Shown in pieces: positions 1-11,000 of a stretch of DNA of 64,000 nt; the stretch's first letter is position 1; the number at the start of each line of letters is the position of its first letter. The position numbers and the translations under genes were made by a program. This DNA is from Cherax quadricarinatus. Its lineage: Eukaryota > Arthropoda > Malacostraca > Decapoda > Parastacidae. The notes beneath the pieces are model-generated. The model was not told the DNA's origin. It saw only the letters and a program-made list of their open reading frames with translations, and ran no database searches. Where the stretch lies: assembly GCF_038502225.1 (NCBI RefSeq), contig NW_027195397.1, forward strand, positions 124,001-188,000. Direction: 5' to 3'.

Positions 1-2303
1 TTATTCTCCCTCGCCATCTGAGCATTACCCATATACACAACTCCACAAATTTTCACCCGGTCCACGACACTCCACCTCACCCCCCACCCCCGCCCTCCTG
101 CCCATCCCATTCACCCAATATCATGAGCTTTGATTTGTGCACATTCACTGCCATACCTGTTGCCATCCCAAAAACATCTATAACTCTCTCCAGACCCTCC
201 AATCCCTCCCTCCCACTCACTAGGACAGTTGTGTCATCAACGTAACCTATGATACTGGGACTCCCACCTCGTATATCCACCCTTACCCCCTCCTGTATGC
301 ACATTTCCACTGCCCTATAAAACGGATTCTGTAAACATGCAAATAATATTTGTGACAATGGGCAACCTTGCCTCAATCCCCTGCCCATTTTCACATGCAA
401 CCCCACCCTCCCATTTATCTGTACACACATCCCAGCTCCCCGATATAAAGTACGTGCCCAATTCACAATGTCCTCCCCGAACCCTTGCCACTCCATGATT
501 CTCCACAGAGCCTCCCTCTCGACACTGTCATATGCCGTTCTCCAATCCAACGCCAATACCCCACGTTCCCCCTCTTGTGGACCCTCAATAAACCTTCTAA
601 TAACCCCATGCCCCTCATACATTGATCTCCCCGGAATCCCATATTGACCCCTCACTATTACCTTTCCAATGACCTTTTTTATACGATTTCCCAAAATTTT
701 TGCAAAAAGTTTGTAGTCTGCACACATGAGTGATATCATCCGGAAATCTCTCACTGTGCACTGACTTTCACCCTTTGGCACCAAAACTACTAGTGCTGTC
801 GCCTGCAAAGGTCCCAACGCACCCCTCTCTTTTATGATATTAAATAATTGCACCAAAAAATCTTTTAATACTCCCCAATGCTGTATGTAAAACTCCGCAG
901 GCAGCCCATCTATCCCCGGTGCCTTACCCCTGCTCATACTCATTAAAGCCGTCCACACCTCTTCCTCCACAATAGGCCCCTGTAACTGTTCCCTGTCGTC
1001 CCTGTCCAGCACACTCCGCACCCATCCCCCTGTCTCTCTTAAAGCCCCCTCTCTCACACCCACACTCCTCATATGTGCACTAAGCCAAGAATCAACATAC
1101 CCTCCCATCCCCTCCGTTGTCACCAAGTCTTGTCCCTCCCTATACCCCTCGATGTCCTCAAGAACTCTCAAACCCACCATTTCCATTGCAACGCGCCGGC
1201 GCCCCTGCCCTCGCAAGACACACGCCGATGGTCTATCACCCCACATGACCTCCTCCAACCCCCCTAAAACCCTTGCCGCATCAAACCTCTCATTTTGCAC
1301 TTCCATTAGGCGTTCCTTCACTCCTTCTATGTCAGCCACAGGGGCTCCCATCCCCCCCCTTCCTCTCTCATAATACTCCCTTAACTGCCCCTCAAGATAC
1401 CTAATAAGCCCATAAGCCAACTGATTCTCGTGCCTTCCCTGTCGGACATAGAACTCTCGAATCCTCGTCTTCGCCGTCACATCCCACCATCTCAACACAT
1501 CCCCATTGACTTCCATTCCTTCCCATAAGCCTTTCCACCATTGTGCAAATAGGACCCTCCCCTCAACATCTTGAAGCAACCGAACATTCAATTTCCAATA
1601 ACTCTTATACCTGTTCGGCCGACCCTCCCATCCCAAATCCACCAAAACACCTCTATGATCAGAAAAAAAGACATTCAAAACCCTTACACTCCGCACCACA
1701 GCTTTCCTTGTCACGTATATCCTGTCCAGCCGTGCAGCATACCCCTGCCTCACAAAGGTGTGCTGCACCTCCCACGCCGCCCCCCCTCTACATCCACCAA
1801 CCCCACCCCTGTTAACAGGTCCCTCAGAACGCCAGAACAATATCCTGCTCCCCTAGGTTCCACATCCTTGCGGCGTATAACGCAATTCCAGTCCCCTCCC
1901 ACCACAGCTAATGCTGGAAGCGACCTTAAGTGATACACCAACACTTCACGTACAAACTCATTCTTCACTCGACTGTCCCCCTCCGCCGGACCATAAACAC
2001 ACACAAAAGACATCTTATCTCTTCCCCATGTCCCATCCACTCTTATAACCCTCCCCTCACCCCCCTCCTCACAATGATGTACAGTAAACGGGCTAGCCTC
2101 CCTCACCAAAATAGCCACTCCTCCTTTCAATCTCGTTGAGTGTGCCGCATATACAGTATACCCCTCAATCATCAACATACAACCCGGCTTGTGGTTGTGC
2201 TCTTGCACAAACACTACATCTACACCATACCTAATGAGCATCTCATGAAACCATTCACACTTCCTAGAATTTTTCAGACCATTAACATTTATAGAGAGAC
2301 TCT
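1..2303 (-). pseudogene. Tx1-like ORF2: endonuclease plus reverse transcriptase, frameshifted
   Basis: This polyprotein would nick target DNA and reverse-transcribe the element RNA. The endonuclease part (about 2303-1750) starts with SINVNGL and contains VFVQEHN and GGDWN. It shifts frame at a run of seven G near 1790; the next frame (1840-77) opens with QHTFVRQGYAARLDR and carries SDHRG, the last endonuclease motif. RT motifs follow: GKAPGIDGLPAEFY, LDWRTAYDS, LRQGCPLS and the catalytic YVDD at about 233-244. The reading frame then breaks at 77-110 in a G-rich run, and the following frame (VKICGVVYM) continues to the window edge. There are no internal stops apart from the shifts, so the copy is fairly young. 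The GCPLSQ in place of the usual GCPLSP is odd. Confidence 0.85.
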
Positions 2304-3563
2304 TGAATTTGTCAATGGAGGTTTTCCTTTACGTATTGCACCACCTTTATCCCCCTTCCCCTTTATATGCCCTTGATCTTCAATCACCATTCTGTGATCT
2401 GCTTTCACATGCCCCTTGCCCCTGGACCCCCCAGGTCCATGCTCAACCACTTCAGCCCAAACCTTTTTGCCCGAACGCTGTGCTGGAGTGAGCACATCCA
2501 CATCGTCCACGTCCGAGGGCACTGCCGCTCTCTTCCGTGACACTCGAGCCTTTCTTCCCGCCTCCACCTGGAAGCCATCCCCGTGCACTTCCGCCACCAC
2601 TGTGCCAATTTGCAGCCCAGCCTCAACCTGGGTCTCTGACATGCCTCCCCCCCTCTCACCACCTGGAACCCCAGCAGCATCCAGGGCACCCACAAGCCCC
2701 TCAACTGTGACCTCTCCTGGGGTCCCTAACAGGTCGTGGAGGACTGAATCAATGGTAGCCTCCACGGCCCTGTCCTCACCCAGTGACACCACATCTTTGG
2801 TCGCCGGTGCCTGCCCGGCAGTGCATGTCTCTCTCGGAAGAGTTACACACTCTTCCTCCCTCAAGGCCTCCTCGACCTCCACACTCCAAGCCTTGTTCAA
2901 GGAAACCGACTCAGGTCGTGCCAAATCCAACGTCCCAAGGTCCTCTGATGCCTCCTTATGCTGCTCCTTCGCCTGTGTACCCTGTTGCTTAACACACTGC
3001 GCAGCAATGTGATCATAGGCACCACATAATCGACAGGTACGTTGTTGCCCTGCGTAAGTCACCATTACTTGAGTCCTGAAGTCTTCTAGGAAAATATAGG
3101 AAGGAATAGGATGCCTCAATGTCATTTTTAAGGAAAAACTTCCTTCAGGCATCCCAGAATATGATCCTTCCTTCCATTTCCCCAATGTCGCCACATGAAC
3201 AGTCCCAAACTTCTCGAAGACGGCACGTAGGTCTGCCTCATTAGCCTCAAAGGGTACATTTCTTATCCTCACCCACGTATAATGGCGGGACACATCATGT
3301 AGCCTTACCGTCACTGCAGGATTCACTGGTACACAAAGATCTTGGAACCTGGCGACTATGTCCTCATATACACTTGCATTGAGAAATTTCACAAAAATTC
3401 TATATGCCCCGTTCAAGGCTACACCATACAGCTCTTCGTTGGCAATGCCGTATGTGTCCCTGATGATGGCAGGTAATAAAACTTGAGCTGAGTGGGCATG
3501 CACAGCCCCACGCACCACTTCTATGCCGACAGTGTTTATCCTTCTTCTTGCCGGCTGCGCCAT
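2289..3563 (-). CDS. Tx1-like LINE ORF1 (RNA-binding, RRM-like plus CCHC knuckle)
   Basis: Intact 424-residue frame. Such proteins coat the LINE RNA and chaperone its priming. Residues about 92-165 (YTWVRIRNVPFE, then LRAVFEKFGTVHV) read like an RNA-recognition fold. Residues 177-190 form one zinc knuckle, CRLCGAYDHIAAQC (C-x2-C-x4-H-x4-C). The C-terminal third is acidic, then basic and low in complexity. The start is chosen because copy B conserves the same MA start context and the following ITVGIE-like stretch. The stop lies directly before the ORF2 endonuclease start, in a different frame, so ORF2 would need reinitiation or frameshifting. It is homologous to 17627-18823. Confidence 0.8.
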   Translation of the reverse strand: MAQPARRRINTVGIEVVRGAVHAHSAQVLLPAIIRDTYGIANEELYGVALNGAYRIFVKFLNASVYEDIVARFQDLCVPVNPAVTVRLHDVSRHYTWVRIRNVPFEANEADLRAVFEKFGTVHVATLGKWKEGSYSGMPEGSFSLKMTLRHPIPSYIFLEDFRTQVMVTYAGQQRTCRLCGAYDHIAAQCVKQQGTQAKEQHKEASEDLGTLDLARPESVSLNKAWSVEVEEALREEECVTLPRETCTAGQAPATKDVVSLGEDRAVEATIDSVLHDLLGTPGEVTVEGLVGALDAAGVPGGERGGGMSETQVEAGLQIGTVVAEVHGDGFQVEAGRKARVSRKRAAVPSDVDDVDVLTPAQRSGKKVWAEVVEHGPGGSRGKGHVKADHRMVIEDQGHIKGKGDKGGAIRKGKPPLTNSRVSL

Positions 3564-3647
3564 TTTGAGAAAACCAAGTTGTCACCGGCTGACAGCAGAG
3601 GGCAGGCTCAGCTCACGTCCGCTCGTCCCAAAGGTTGAGCGACGATT

Positions 3648-5696
3648 TACAGGCGACAAAAAAGAATAACAGAGCGGCTAAAAGAGGTCAATATATCTGA
3701 AATGCGTAGGGAGACACTGGTCAGAGAAATAGCAAGCATCGAACTTAAGCTAAAAGAATCCTTTAGGAGTCAGGAATCGCGGGAAGAACTAAAAGCCATA
3801 AATGAAATCGAAAGAAACCCAAAGTATTTCTTCTCCTATGCCAAATCAAAATCGAGAACAACGTCCAGTATTGGGCCCCTACTTAAACAAGATGGGTCCT
3901 ACACAGATGACAGCAAGGAAATGAGTGAGCTACTCAAGTCCCAATATGACTCAGTTTTTAGCAAGCCGCTAACCAGACTGAGAGTCGAAGATCAAAATGA
4001 ATTTTTTATGAGAGAGCCACAAAATTTGATTAACACAAGCCTATCCGATGTTATCCTGACGCCAAATGACTTCGAACAGGCGATAAATGACATGCCCATG
4101 CACTCTGCCCCAGGGCCAGACTCGTGGAACTCTGTGTTCATCAAGAACTGCAAGAAGCCCCTATCACGAGCTTTTACCATCCTATGGAGAGGGAGCATGG
4201 ACACGGGGGTCGTCCCACAGTTACTAAAAACAACAGACATAACCCCACTCCACAAAGGGGGCAGTAAAGCAACAGCAAAGAACTACAGACCAATAGCACT
4301 AACATCCCATATCATAAAAATCTTTGAAAGGGTCCTAAGAAGCAAGATCACCACGCATCTAGAAACCCATCAGTTACACAACCCAGGGCAACATGGGTTT
4401 AGAACAGGTCGCTCCTGTCTGTCTCAACTATTGGACCACTACGACAGGGTCCTAAATGCACTAGAAGACAAAAAGAATGCAGATGTAATATATACAGACT
4501 TTGCAAAAGCCTTTGACAAGTGTGACCATGGCGTAATAGCGCACAAAATGCGTGCTAAAGGAATAACAGGAAAAGTCGGTCGATGGATCTATAATTTCCT
4601 CACTAACAGAACACAGAGAGTAGTCGTCAACAGAGTAAAGTCCGAGGCAGCTACGGTGAAAAGCTCTGTTCCACAAGGCACAGTACTCGCTCCCATCTTG
4701 TTCCTCATCCTTATATCCGACATAGACAAGGATGTCAGCCACAGCACCGTGTCTTCCTTTGCAGATGACACCCGAATCTGCATGACAGTGTCTTCCATTG
4801 CAGACACTGCAAAGCTCCAGGCAGACATCAACCAAATCTTTCAGTGGGCTGCAGAAAACAATATGAAGTTCAACGATGAGAAATTTCAATTACTCAGATA
4901 TGGTAAACATGAGTAAATTAAATCTTCATCAGAGTACAAAACAAATTCTGGCCACAAAATAGAGCGAAACACCAACGTCAAAGACCTGGGAGTGATCATG
5001 TCGGAGGATCTCACCTTCAAGGACCATAACATTGTATCAATCGCATCTGCTAGAAAAATGACAGGATGGATAATGAGAACTTTCAAAACTAGGGAGGCCA
5101 AGCCCATGATGACACTCTTCAGGTCACTTGTTCTATCTAGGCTGGAATATTGCTGCACACTAACAGCACCTTTCAAGGCAGGTGAAATTGCCGACCTAGA
5201 AAATATACAGAGAACTTTCACGGCGCGCATAACGGAGATAAAACACCTCAATTTTTGGGAGCGCTTGAGGTTCCTAAACCTGTATTCCCTGGAACGCAGG
5301 AGGGAGAGATACATGATTATATACACCTGGAAAATCCTAGAGGGACTAGTACCGAACTTGCACACGAAAATCACTCATTACGAAAGCAAAAGACTTGGCA
5401 GACGATGCACCATCCCCCCAATGAAAAGCAGGGGTGTCACTAGCACGTTAAGAGACCATACAATAAGTGTCAGGGGCCCGAGACTGTTCAACTGCCTCCC
5501 AGCACACATAAGGGGGATTACCAACAGACCCCTGGCAGTCTTCAAGCTGGCACTGGACAAGCACCTAAAGTCAGTTCCGGATCAGCTGGGCTGTGGCTCG
5601 TATGTTGGTTTGCGTGCAGCCAGCAGCAACAGCCTGGTTGATCAGGCTCTGATCCACCAGGAGGCCTGGTCTCAGACCGGGCCGCGGGGGCGTTGA
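3648..5696 (+). pseudogene. LINE-3 reverse transcriptase, one nonsense codon
   Basis: Encodes the RT and C-terminal domain of ORF2. Motifs in order are APGPDSW (finger), YRPIALTSHIIKIFERV, QHGFRTGRSC, YTDFAKAFDKCDHG, SVPQGTVLAPILF and the catalytic SSFADD. The frame is open from 3648 to 5696 except for TAA at 4914-4916, where the two other copies that span this point (20742 and 36027) read GAA. The same TAA occurs in copy e (41446-41448). The C-terminal end (QTGPRGR) lies only about 30 bp from the element end, so the 3' UTR is very short and structural signals must sit inside coding sequence. Confidence 0.85.
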
Positions 5697-5702
5697 CCCC
5701 CG
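5633..5702 (+). promoter_or_regulatory. LINE-3 3'-end tandem hairpins (candidate RT recognition structure)
   Basis: Two potential RNA hairpins lie just before the LINE-3 terminus. The first (5633-5661) pairs CCTGGT with ACCAGG and GATCAG with CTGATC around a 3-nt loop, with one mismatch. The second (5685-5702) pairs CGGGGG with CCCCCG around CGTTGA and spans the ORF2 stop codon. Both are kept in the minus copies at 20.7, 29.1 and 36.0 kb and in the plus copy at 42.2 kb; changes in copies b and c fall in a loop or give a G-U pair. Role as an RT-binding signal is inferred from position. Confidence 0.5.
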
Positions 5703-5725
5703 GAACTCTCTCCAGGTAAACTCAG

Positions 5726-7168
5726 GTAAACACCCTCTGCCACTGTTACTGTACCTGCTGTCACTGTTACTACACCCTCTGCCACTGTTACTGTACCTGC
5801 TGTCACTGTTACTACACCATCCGCCGCTGTTACTGTACCTGCTGTCACTGTTACTACACCCTCTGCCGCTGTTACTGTACCTGCTGTCACTGTTACTACA
5901 CCCTCTGCCGCTGTTACTGTACCTGCTGTCACTGTTACTACACCCTCTGCCGCTGTTACTGTACCTGCTGTCACTGTTACTACACCCTCTGCCACTGTTA
6001 CTGTACCTGCTGTCACTGTTACTACACCCTCTGCCACTGTTACTGTACCTGCTGTCACTGTTGCTACACCCTCTGCCACTGTTACTGTACCTGCTGTCAC
6101 TGTTACTACACCCTCTGCCACTGTTACTGTACCTGCTGTCACTGATACTACACCCTCTGCCACTGTTACTGTACCTGCTGTCACTGTTACTACACCCTCT
6201 GCCACTGTTACTGTACCTGCTGTCACTGTTACTACTCCCTCTGCCGCTGTTACAGTACCTGCTGTCACTGTTACTACTCCCTCTGCCGCTGTTACAGTAC
6301 CTGCTGTCACTGTTACTACTCCCTCTGCCGCTGTTACAGTACCTGCTGTCACTGTTACTACACCCTCTGCCGCTGTTACTGTACCTGCTGCCACTGTTAC
6401 AGTACCTGCTGTCACTGTTGCTACACCCTCTGCCACTGTTACTGTACCTGCTGTCACTGTTACTACACCCTCTGCCACTGTTACAGTACCTGCTGTCACT
6501 GTTACTACACCCTCTGCCGCTGTTACAGTACCTGCTGTCACTGTTACTACACCCTCTGCCACTGTTACAGTACCTGCTGTCACTGTTACTACACCCTCTG
6601 CCACTGTTACAGTACCTGCTGTCACTGTTACTACACCCTCTGCCACTGTTACAGTACCTGCTGTCACTGTTACTACACCCTCTGCCGCTGTTACAGTACC
6701 TGCTGTCACTGTTACTACACCCTCTGCCGCTGTTACAGTACCTGCTGTCACTGTTACTACACCCTCTGCCACTGTTACAGTACCTGCTGTCACTGTTACT
6801 ACACCCTCTGCCACTGTTACAGTACCTGCTATCACTGTTACTACACCCTCTGCCACTGTTACAGTACCTGCTGTCACTGTTACTACACCCTCTGCCACTG
6901 TTACAGTACCTGCTGTCACTGTTACTACACCCTCTGCCGCTGTTACAGTACCTGCTGTCACTGTTACTACACCCTCTGCCACTGTTACAGTACCTGCTGT
7001 CACTGTTACTACACCCTCTGCCACTGTTACAGTACCTGCTGTCACTGTTACTACACCCTCTGCCGCTGTTACAGTACCTGCTGTCACTGTTACTACACCC
7101 TCTGCCACTGTTACTGTACCTGATGTCACTGTTACTACACCCTCTGCCACTGTTACAGTACCTGCTGT
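5726..7168. repeat. 42-bp minisatellite (two 21-bp half units), about 34 copies
   Basis: Tandem array with a 42-bp period. Each unit is two diverged 21-bp halves, one starting TGCCACTGTTACTGTACC and one TGTCACTGTTACTACACC. It is free of stops on both strands, which creates long artificial reading frames. The left part mostly has TGTTACTGTACC and the right part TGTTACAGTACC, so the variants are segregated along the array. It starts immediately at the 3' terminus of LINE-3 copy a. Confidence 0.95.
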
Positions 7169-7321
7169 GTTTTCGGAAACATTGTTTGTTGAACAGTGTT
7201 ATGTTCAATAACTGGAAAATGCATCCTCTGGTCAGCTTTGTTACACAGGCTAAGTTATGCTACCTCAGCTCATTCCTATGTCCAGCGCTATCTAAGCTAT
7301 ACTACCACCTCTATCTACAAC

Positions 7322-7472
7322 AGTCGACTAACACCCAGGTACCTACTTACTGCTAGGTGAACAGGAGCAGTAGGGATAAAGAAACATGCAGAATATTTTC
7401 ACCCGTGCCGGGGATCAGACCACGGACCCTCAGTATGTGAGCTGAGTGCGCTACCAACCAAGGCACGGGATT
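7322..7472 (-). mobile_element. tRNA-derived SINE, 3'-truncated
   Basis: Read on the minus strand, a tRNA-like head (GTGCCTTGGTTGGTAGCGCA, with B-box-like sequence and a CAC-type anticodon loop, Val-like) is followed by a body ending CCTGGGTGTTAGTCGACTG. The same body follows a different tRNA-like head at 38879-39184, which identifies one SINE family. The copy stops at about 7322, so the 3' part is missing. Confidence 0.75.
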
Positions 7473-8009
7473 GATGTGTTTTACTTAATGTAAATTGTAG
7501 TGTATATCCTCTGATATATTACAGTTTTGCTTATATACTCGGTGTGTAGTCACAGTATTTAAGCATCAATAACAAGAACCCATGATAATGCAAGAGTTAG
7601 TGTTGCTTACCTTCTGTCATCATACAAGTTTCCCAACTTAATTTCTCCGTCTAGTTTGTAGCCTTTCAATATATGTACACTTAGATGTATTCTTCAGTGT
7701 ATATAACCTTAACCAGGTGATAAAATAACCGTTTTAGTTACGGAACTCGAGGCACAACTCGATCACATAGAAATTGCTTGGTAGTGTTACAAGCATATAT
7801 TGCAACCGTAGCTGTAATAAGCTTCGTACACAAATATTCGGCACCAACAAACTTGATGTACAGCGTCGCTTGCAGTATATCTGGCGTCAAGGGTGTTCTT
7901 AACAGATTACAGGAGGAGCCTGTGAGTACCCACTGAGGTTGACTGAAGCACTGATATAACTGCCGACGACCACTGTACCTACCATAACATCAAGGTCACT
8001 TCGTCTATC
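7473..8009. other. No recognised feature
   Basis: About 540 bp of AT-rich single-copy-looking sequence between the SINE and the 27-bp satellite. I see no long reading frame, RNA gene or repeat in it. Confidence 0.5.
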
Positions 8010-11000
8010 ATGGCTGCCACTCTCACTCTAGCACTCATGGCTGCCACTCTCACTCTAGCACTCACGGCTGCCACTCTCACTCTAGCACTCACGGTTGCCA
8101 CTCTCACTCTAGCACTCACGGCTGCCACTCTCACTCTAGCACTCACGGCTGCCACTCTCACTCTAGCACTCACGGCTGCCACTCTCACTCTAGCACTCAC
8201 GGTTGCCACTCTCACTCTAGCACTCACGGCTGCCACTCTCACTCTAGCACTCACGGTTGCCACTCACTCTAGCACTCACGGCTGCCACTCTCACTCTAGC
8301 ACTCACGGCTGTCACTCTCACTCTAGCACTCACGGCTACCACTCTCACTCTAGCACTCACGGCTGCCACTCTCACTCTAGCACTCACGGCTGCCACTCTC
8401 ACTCTTTCACTCACGGCTGCCACTCTCACTCTAGCACTCACGGCTACCACTCTCACTCTAGCACTCACGGCTACCACTCTCACTCTAGCACTCACGGCTG
8501 CCACTCTCACTCTAGCACTCACGGTTGCCACTCTCACTCTAGCACTCACGGTTGCCACTCTCACTCTAGCACTCACGGCTGCCACTCTCACTCTAGCACT
8601 CACGGTTGCCACTCTCACTCTAGCACTCACGGCTACCACTCTCACTCTAGCACTCACGGCTGCCACTCTCACTCTAGCACTCACGGCTACCACTCTCACT
8701 CTTTCACTCACGGTTGCCACTCTCACTCTAGCACTCACGGCTACCACTCTCACTCTAGCACTCACGGCTGCCACTCTCACTCTAGCACTCACGGCTGCCA
8801 CTCTCACTCTAGCACTCACGGCTACCACTCTCACTCTAGCACTCACGGCTGCCACTCTCACTCTAGCACTCACGGCTGCCACTCTCACTCTTTCACTCAC
8901 GGCTGCCACTCTCACTCTAGCACTCACGGCTACCACTCTCACTCTAGCACTCACGGCTACCACTCTCACTCTAGCACTCACGGCTGCCACTCTCACTCTA
9001 GCACTCACGGCTGCCACTCTCACTCTAGCACTCACGGTTTCCACTCTCACTCTTGCACTCACGGCTGCCACTCTCACTCTAGCACTCACGGTTGCCACTC
9101 TCACTCTAGCACTCACGGTTGCCACTCTCACTCTAGCACTCACGGCTACCACTCTCACTCTAGCACTCACGGCTGCCACTCTCACTCTAGCACTCACGGC
9201 TGCCACTCTCACTCTTTCACTCACGGCTGCCACTCTCACTAGCACTCACGGCTACCACTCTCACTCTAGCACTCACGGCTGCCACTCTCACTCTAGCACT
9301 CACGGCTGCCACTCTCACTCTAGCACTCACGGCTGCCACTCTCACTCTAGCACTCACGGCTGCCACTCTCACTCTAGCACTCACGGCTGCCACTCTCACT
9401 CTAGCACTCACGGCTGCCACTCTCACTCTAGCACTCACGGCTGCCACTCTCACTCTAGCACTCACGGCTGCCACTCTCACTCTAGCACTCACGGCTGCCA
9501 CTCTCACTCTAGCACTCACGGCTGCCACTCTCACTCTAGCACTCACGGCTGCCACTCTCACTCTAGCACTCACGGCTGCCACTCTCACTCTAGCACTCAC
9601 GGCTGCCACTCTCACTCTAGCACTCACGGCTGCCACTCTCACTCTAGCACTCACGGCTGCCACTCTCACTCTAGCACTCACGGCTGCCACTCTCACTCTA
9701 GCACTCACGGCTGCCACTCTCACTCTAGCACTCACGGCTGCCACTCTCACTCTAGCACTCACGGCTGCCACTCTCACTCTAGCACTCACGGCTGCTACTC
9801 TCACTCTAGCACTCACGGCTGCCACTCTCACTAGCACTCACGGCTACCACTCTCACTCTAGCACTCACGGCTACCACTCTCACTCTAGCACTCACGGCTG
9901 CCACTCTCACTCTAGCACTCACGGCTGCCACTCTCACTCTAGCACTCACGGCTGCCACTCTCACTCTAGCACTCACGGCTGCCACTCTCACTCTAGCACT
10001 CACGGCTGCCACTCTCACTCTAGCACTCACGGCTGCCACTCTCACTCTAGCACTCACGGCTGCCACTCTCACTCTAGCACTCACGGCTGCCACTCTCACT
10101 CTAGCACTCACGGCTGCCACTCTCACTCTAGCACTCACGGCTGCCACTCTCACTCTAGCACTCACGGCTGCTGTCACTCTCACTCTAGCACTCACGGCTG
10201 CCACTCTCACTCTAGCACTCACGGCACTCACGGCTGCCACTCTCACTCTAGCACTCACGGTTGCCACTCTCACTCTAGCACTCACGGTTGCCACTCTCAC
10301 TCTAGCACTCACGGCTGCCACTCTCACTCTAGCACTCACGGCTGCCACTCTCACTCTAGCACTCACGGCTGCCACTCTCACTCTAGCACTCACGGCTACC
10401 ACTCTCACTCTTTCACTCACGGTTGCCACTCTCACTCTAGCACTCACGGCTGCCACTCTCACTCTAGCACTCACGGCTGCCACTCTCACTCTAGCACTCA
10501 CGGCTGCCACTCTCACTCTAGCACTCACGGCTGCCACTCTCACTCTAGCACTCACGGCTGCCACTCTCACTCTAGCACTCACGGCTGCTACTCTCACTCT
10601 TTCACTCACGGCTGCCACTCTCACTATAACTCTCGGCTACCACTCTCACACTATCACTCACGGCTACCACTCTCACTCTAGCACTCACGGCTGCCACTCT
10701 CACTCTAGCACTCACGGCTACCACTCTCACTCTAGCACTCACGGCTACTCCACTCTCACTCTAGCACTCACGGCTGCCACTCTCACTCTAGCACTCACGG
10801 CTGCCACTCTCACTCTAGCACTCACGGCTGCCACTCTCACTCTTGCACTCACGGCTGCCACTCTCACTCTAGCACTCACGGCTGCCACTCTCACTCTTGC
10901 ACTCACGGTTGCCACTCTCACTCTAGCACTCACGGCTGCCACTCTCACTCTAGCACTCACGGCTGCCACTCTCACTCTTGCACTCACGGCTGCCACTCTC

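Larger units (their letters stand above)
1..3645 (-). mobile_element. Tx1/L1-like LINE copy A, 3' part outside window
   Basis: Minus-strand non-LTR retrotransposon with ORF1 (2289-3563), an apurinic-type endonuclease and a reverse transcriptase (RT). The RT block order (GKAPGIDGLPAEFY, ISLMCADYKLFAKI, LRQGCPLS, YVDD) is that of the L1/Tx1 group rather than Jockey/CR1. A 5' UTR of about 80 bp before ORF1 resembles the one before copy B at about 17550, which supports 3645 as close to the true 5' end. LINE-3 copy a begins head-to-head at about 3648. Frameshifts occur at G runs near 1790 and 77-110, and coding similarity continues to base 1, so the 3' end lies outside the window. Confidence 0.85.
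3647..5725 (+). mobile_element. LINE-3 copy a, 5'-truncated
   Basis: Plus-strand copy of the LINE family that also occurs at about 20711-22722, 29064-29297, 35986-40604 and 41409-42258. It begins abruptly in the linker between endonuclease and RT and reaches the shared 3' terminus, CTCTCCAGGTAAACT. Its 3' end abuts a 42-bp minisatellite. The family belongs to the CR1/Jockey side of LINEs by its RT motifs (FAKAFDKCDHG, SVPQGTVLAP, FADD). Confidence 0.9.

Noticed and set aside
2416..3012. Plus-strand 198-residue serine/proline-rich ORF
   Set aside because: Antisense shadow of the Tx1-like ORF1.
5571..7356. Very long open frames on both strands (up to 545 residues) with a 14-residue periodic peptide
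   Set aside because: They are translations of a 42-bp minisatellite whose unit is a multiple of three and lacks stops in several frames; there is no non-repetitive domain.
7400..7472. Functional tRNA gene on the minus strand
   Set aside because: The anticodon arm pairs poorly, and the tRNA-like part continues into a SINE body shared with 38879-39184.
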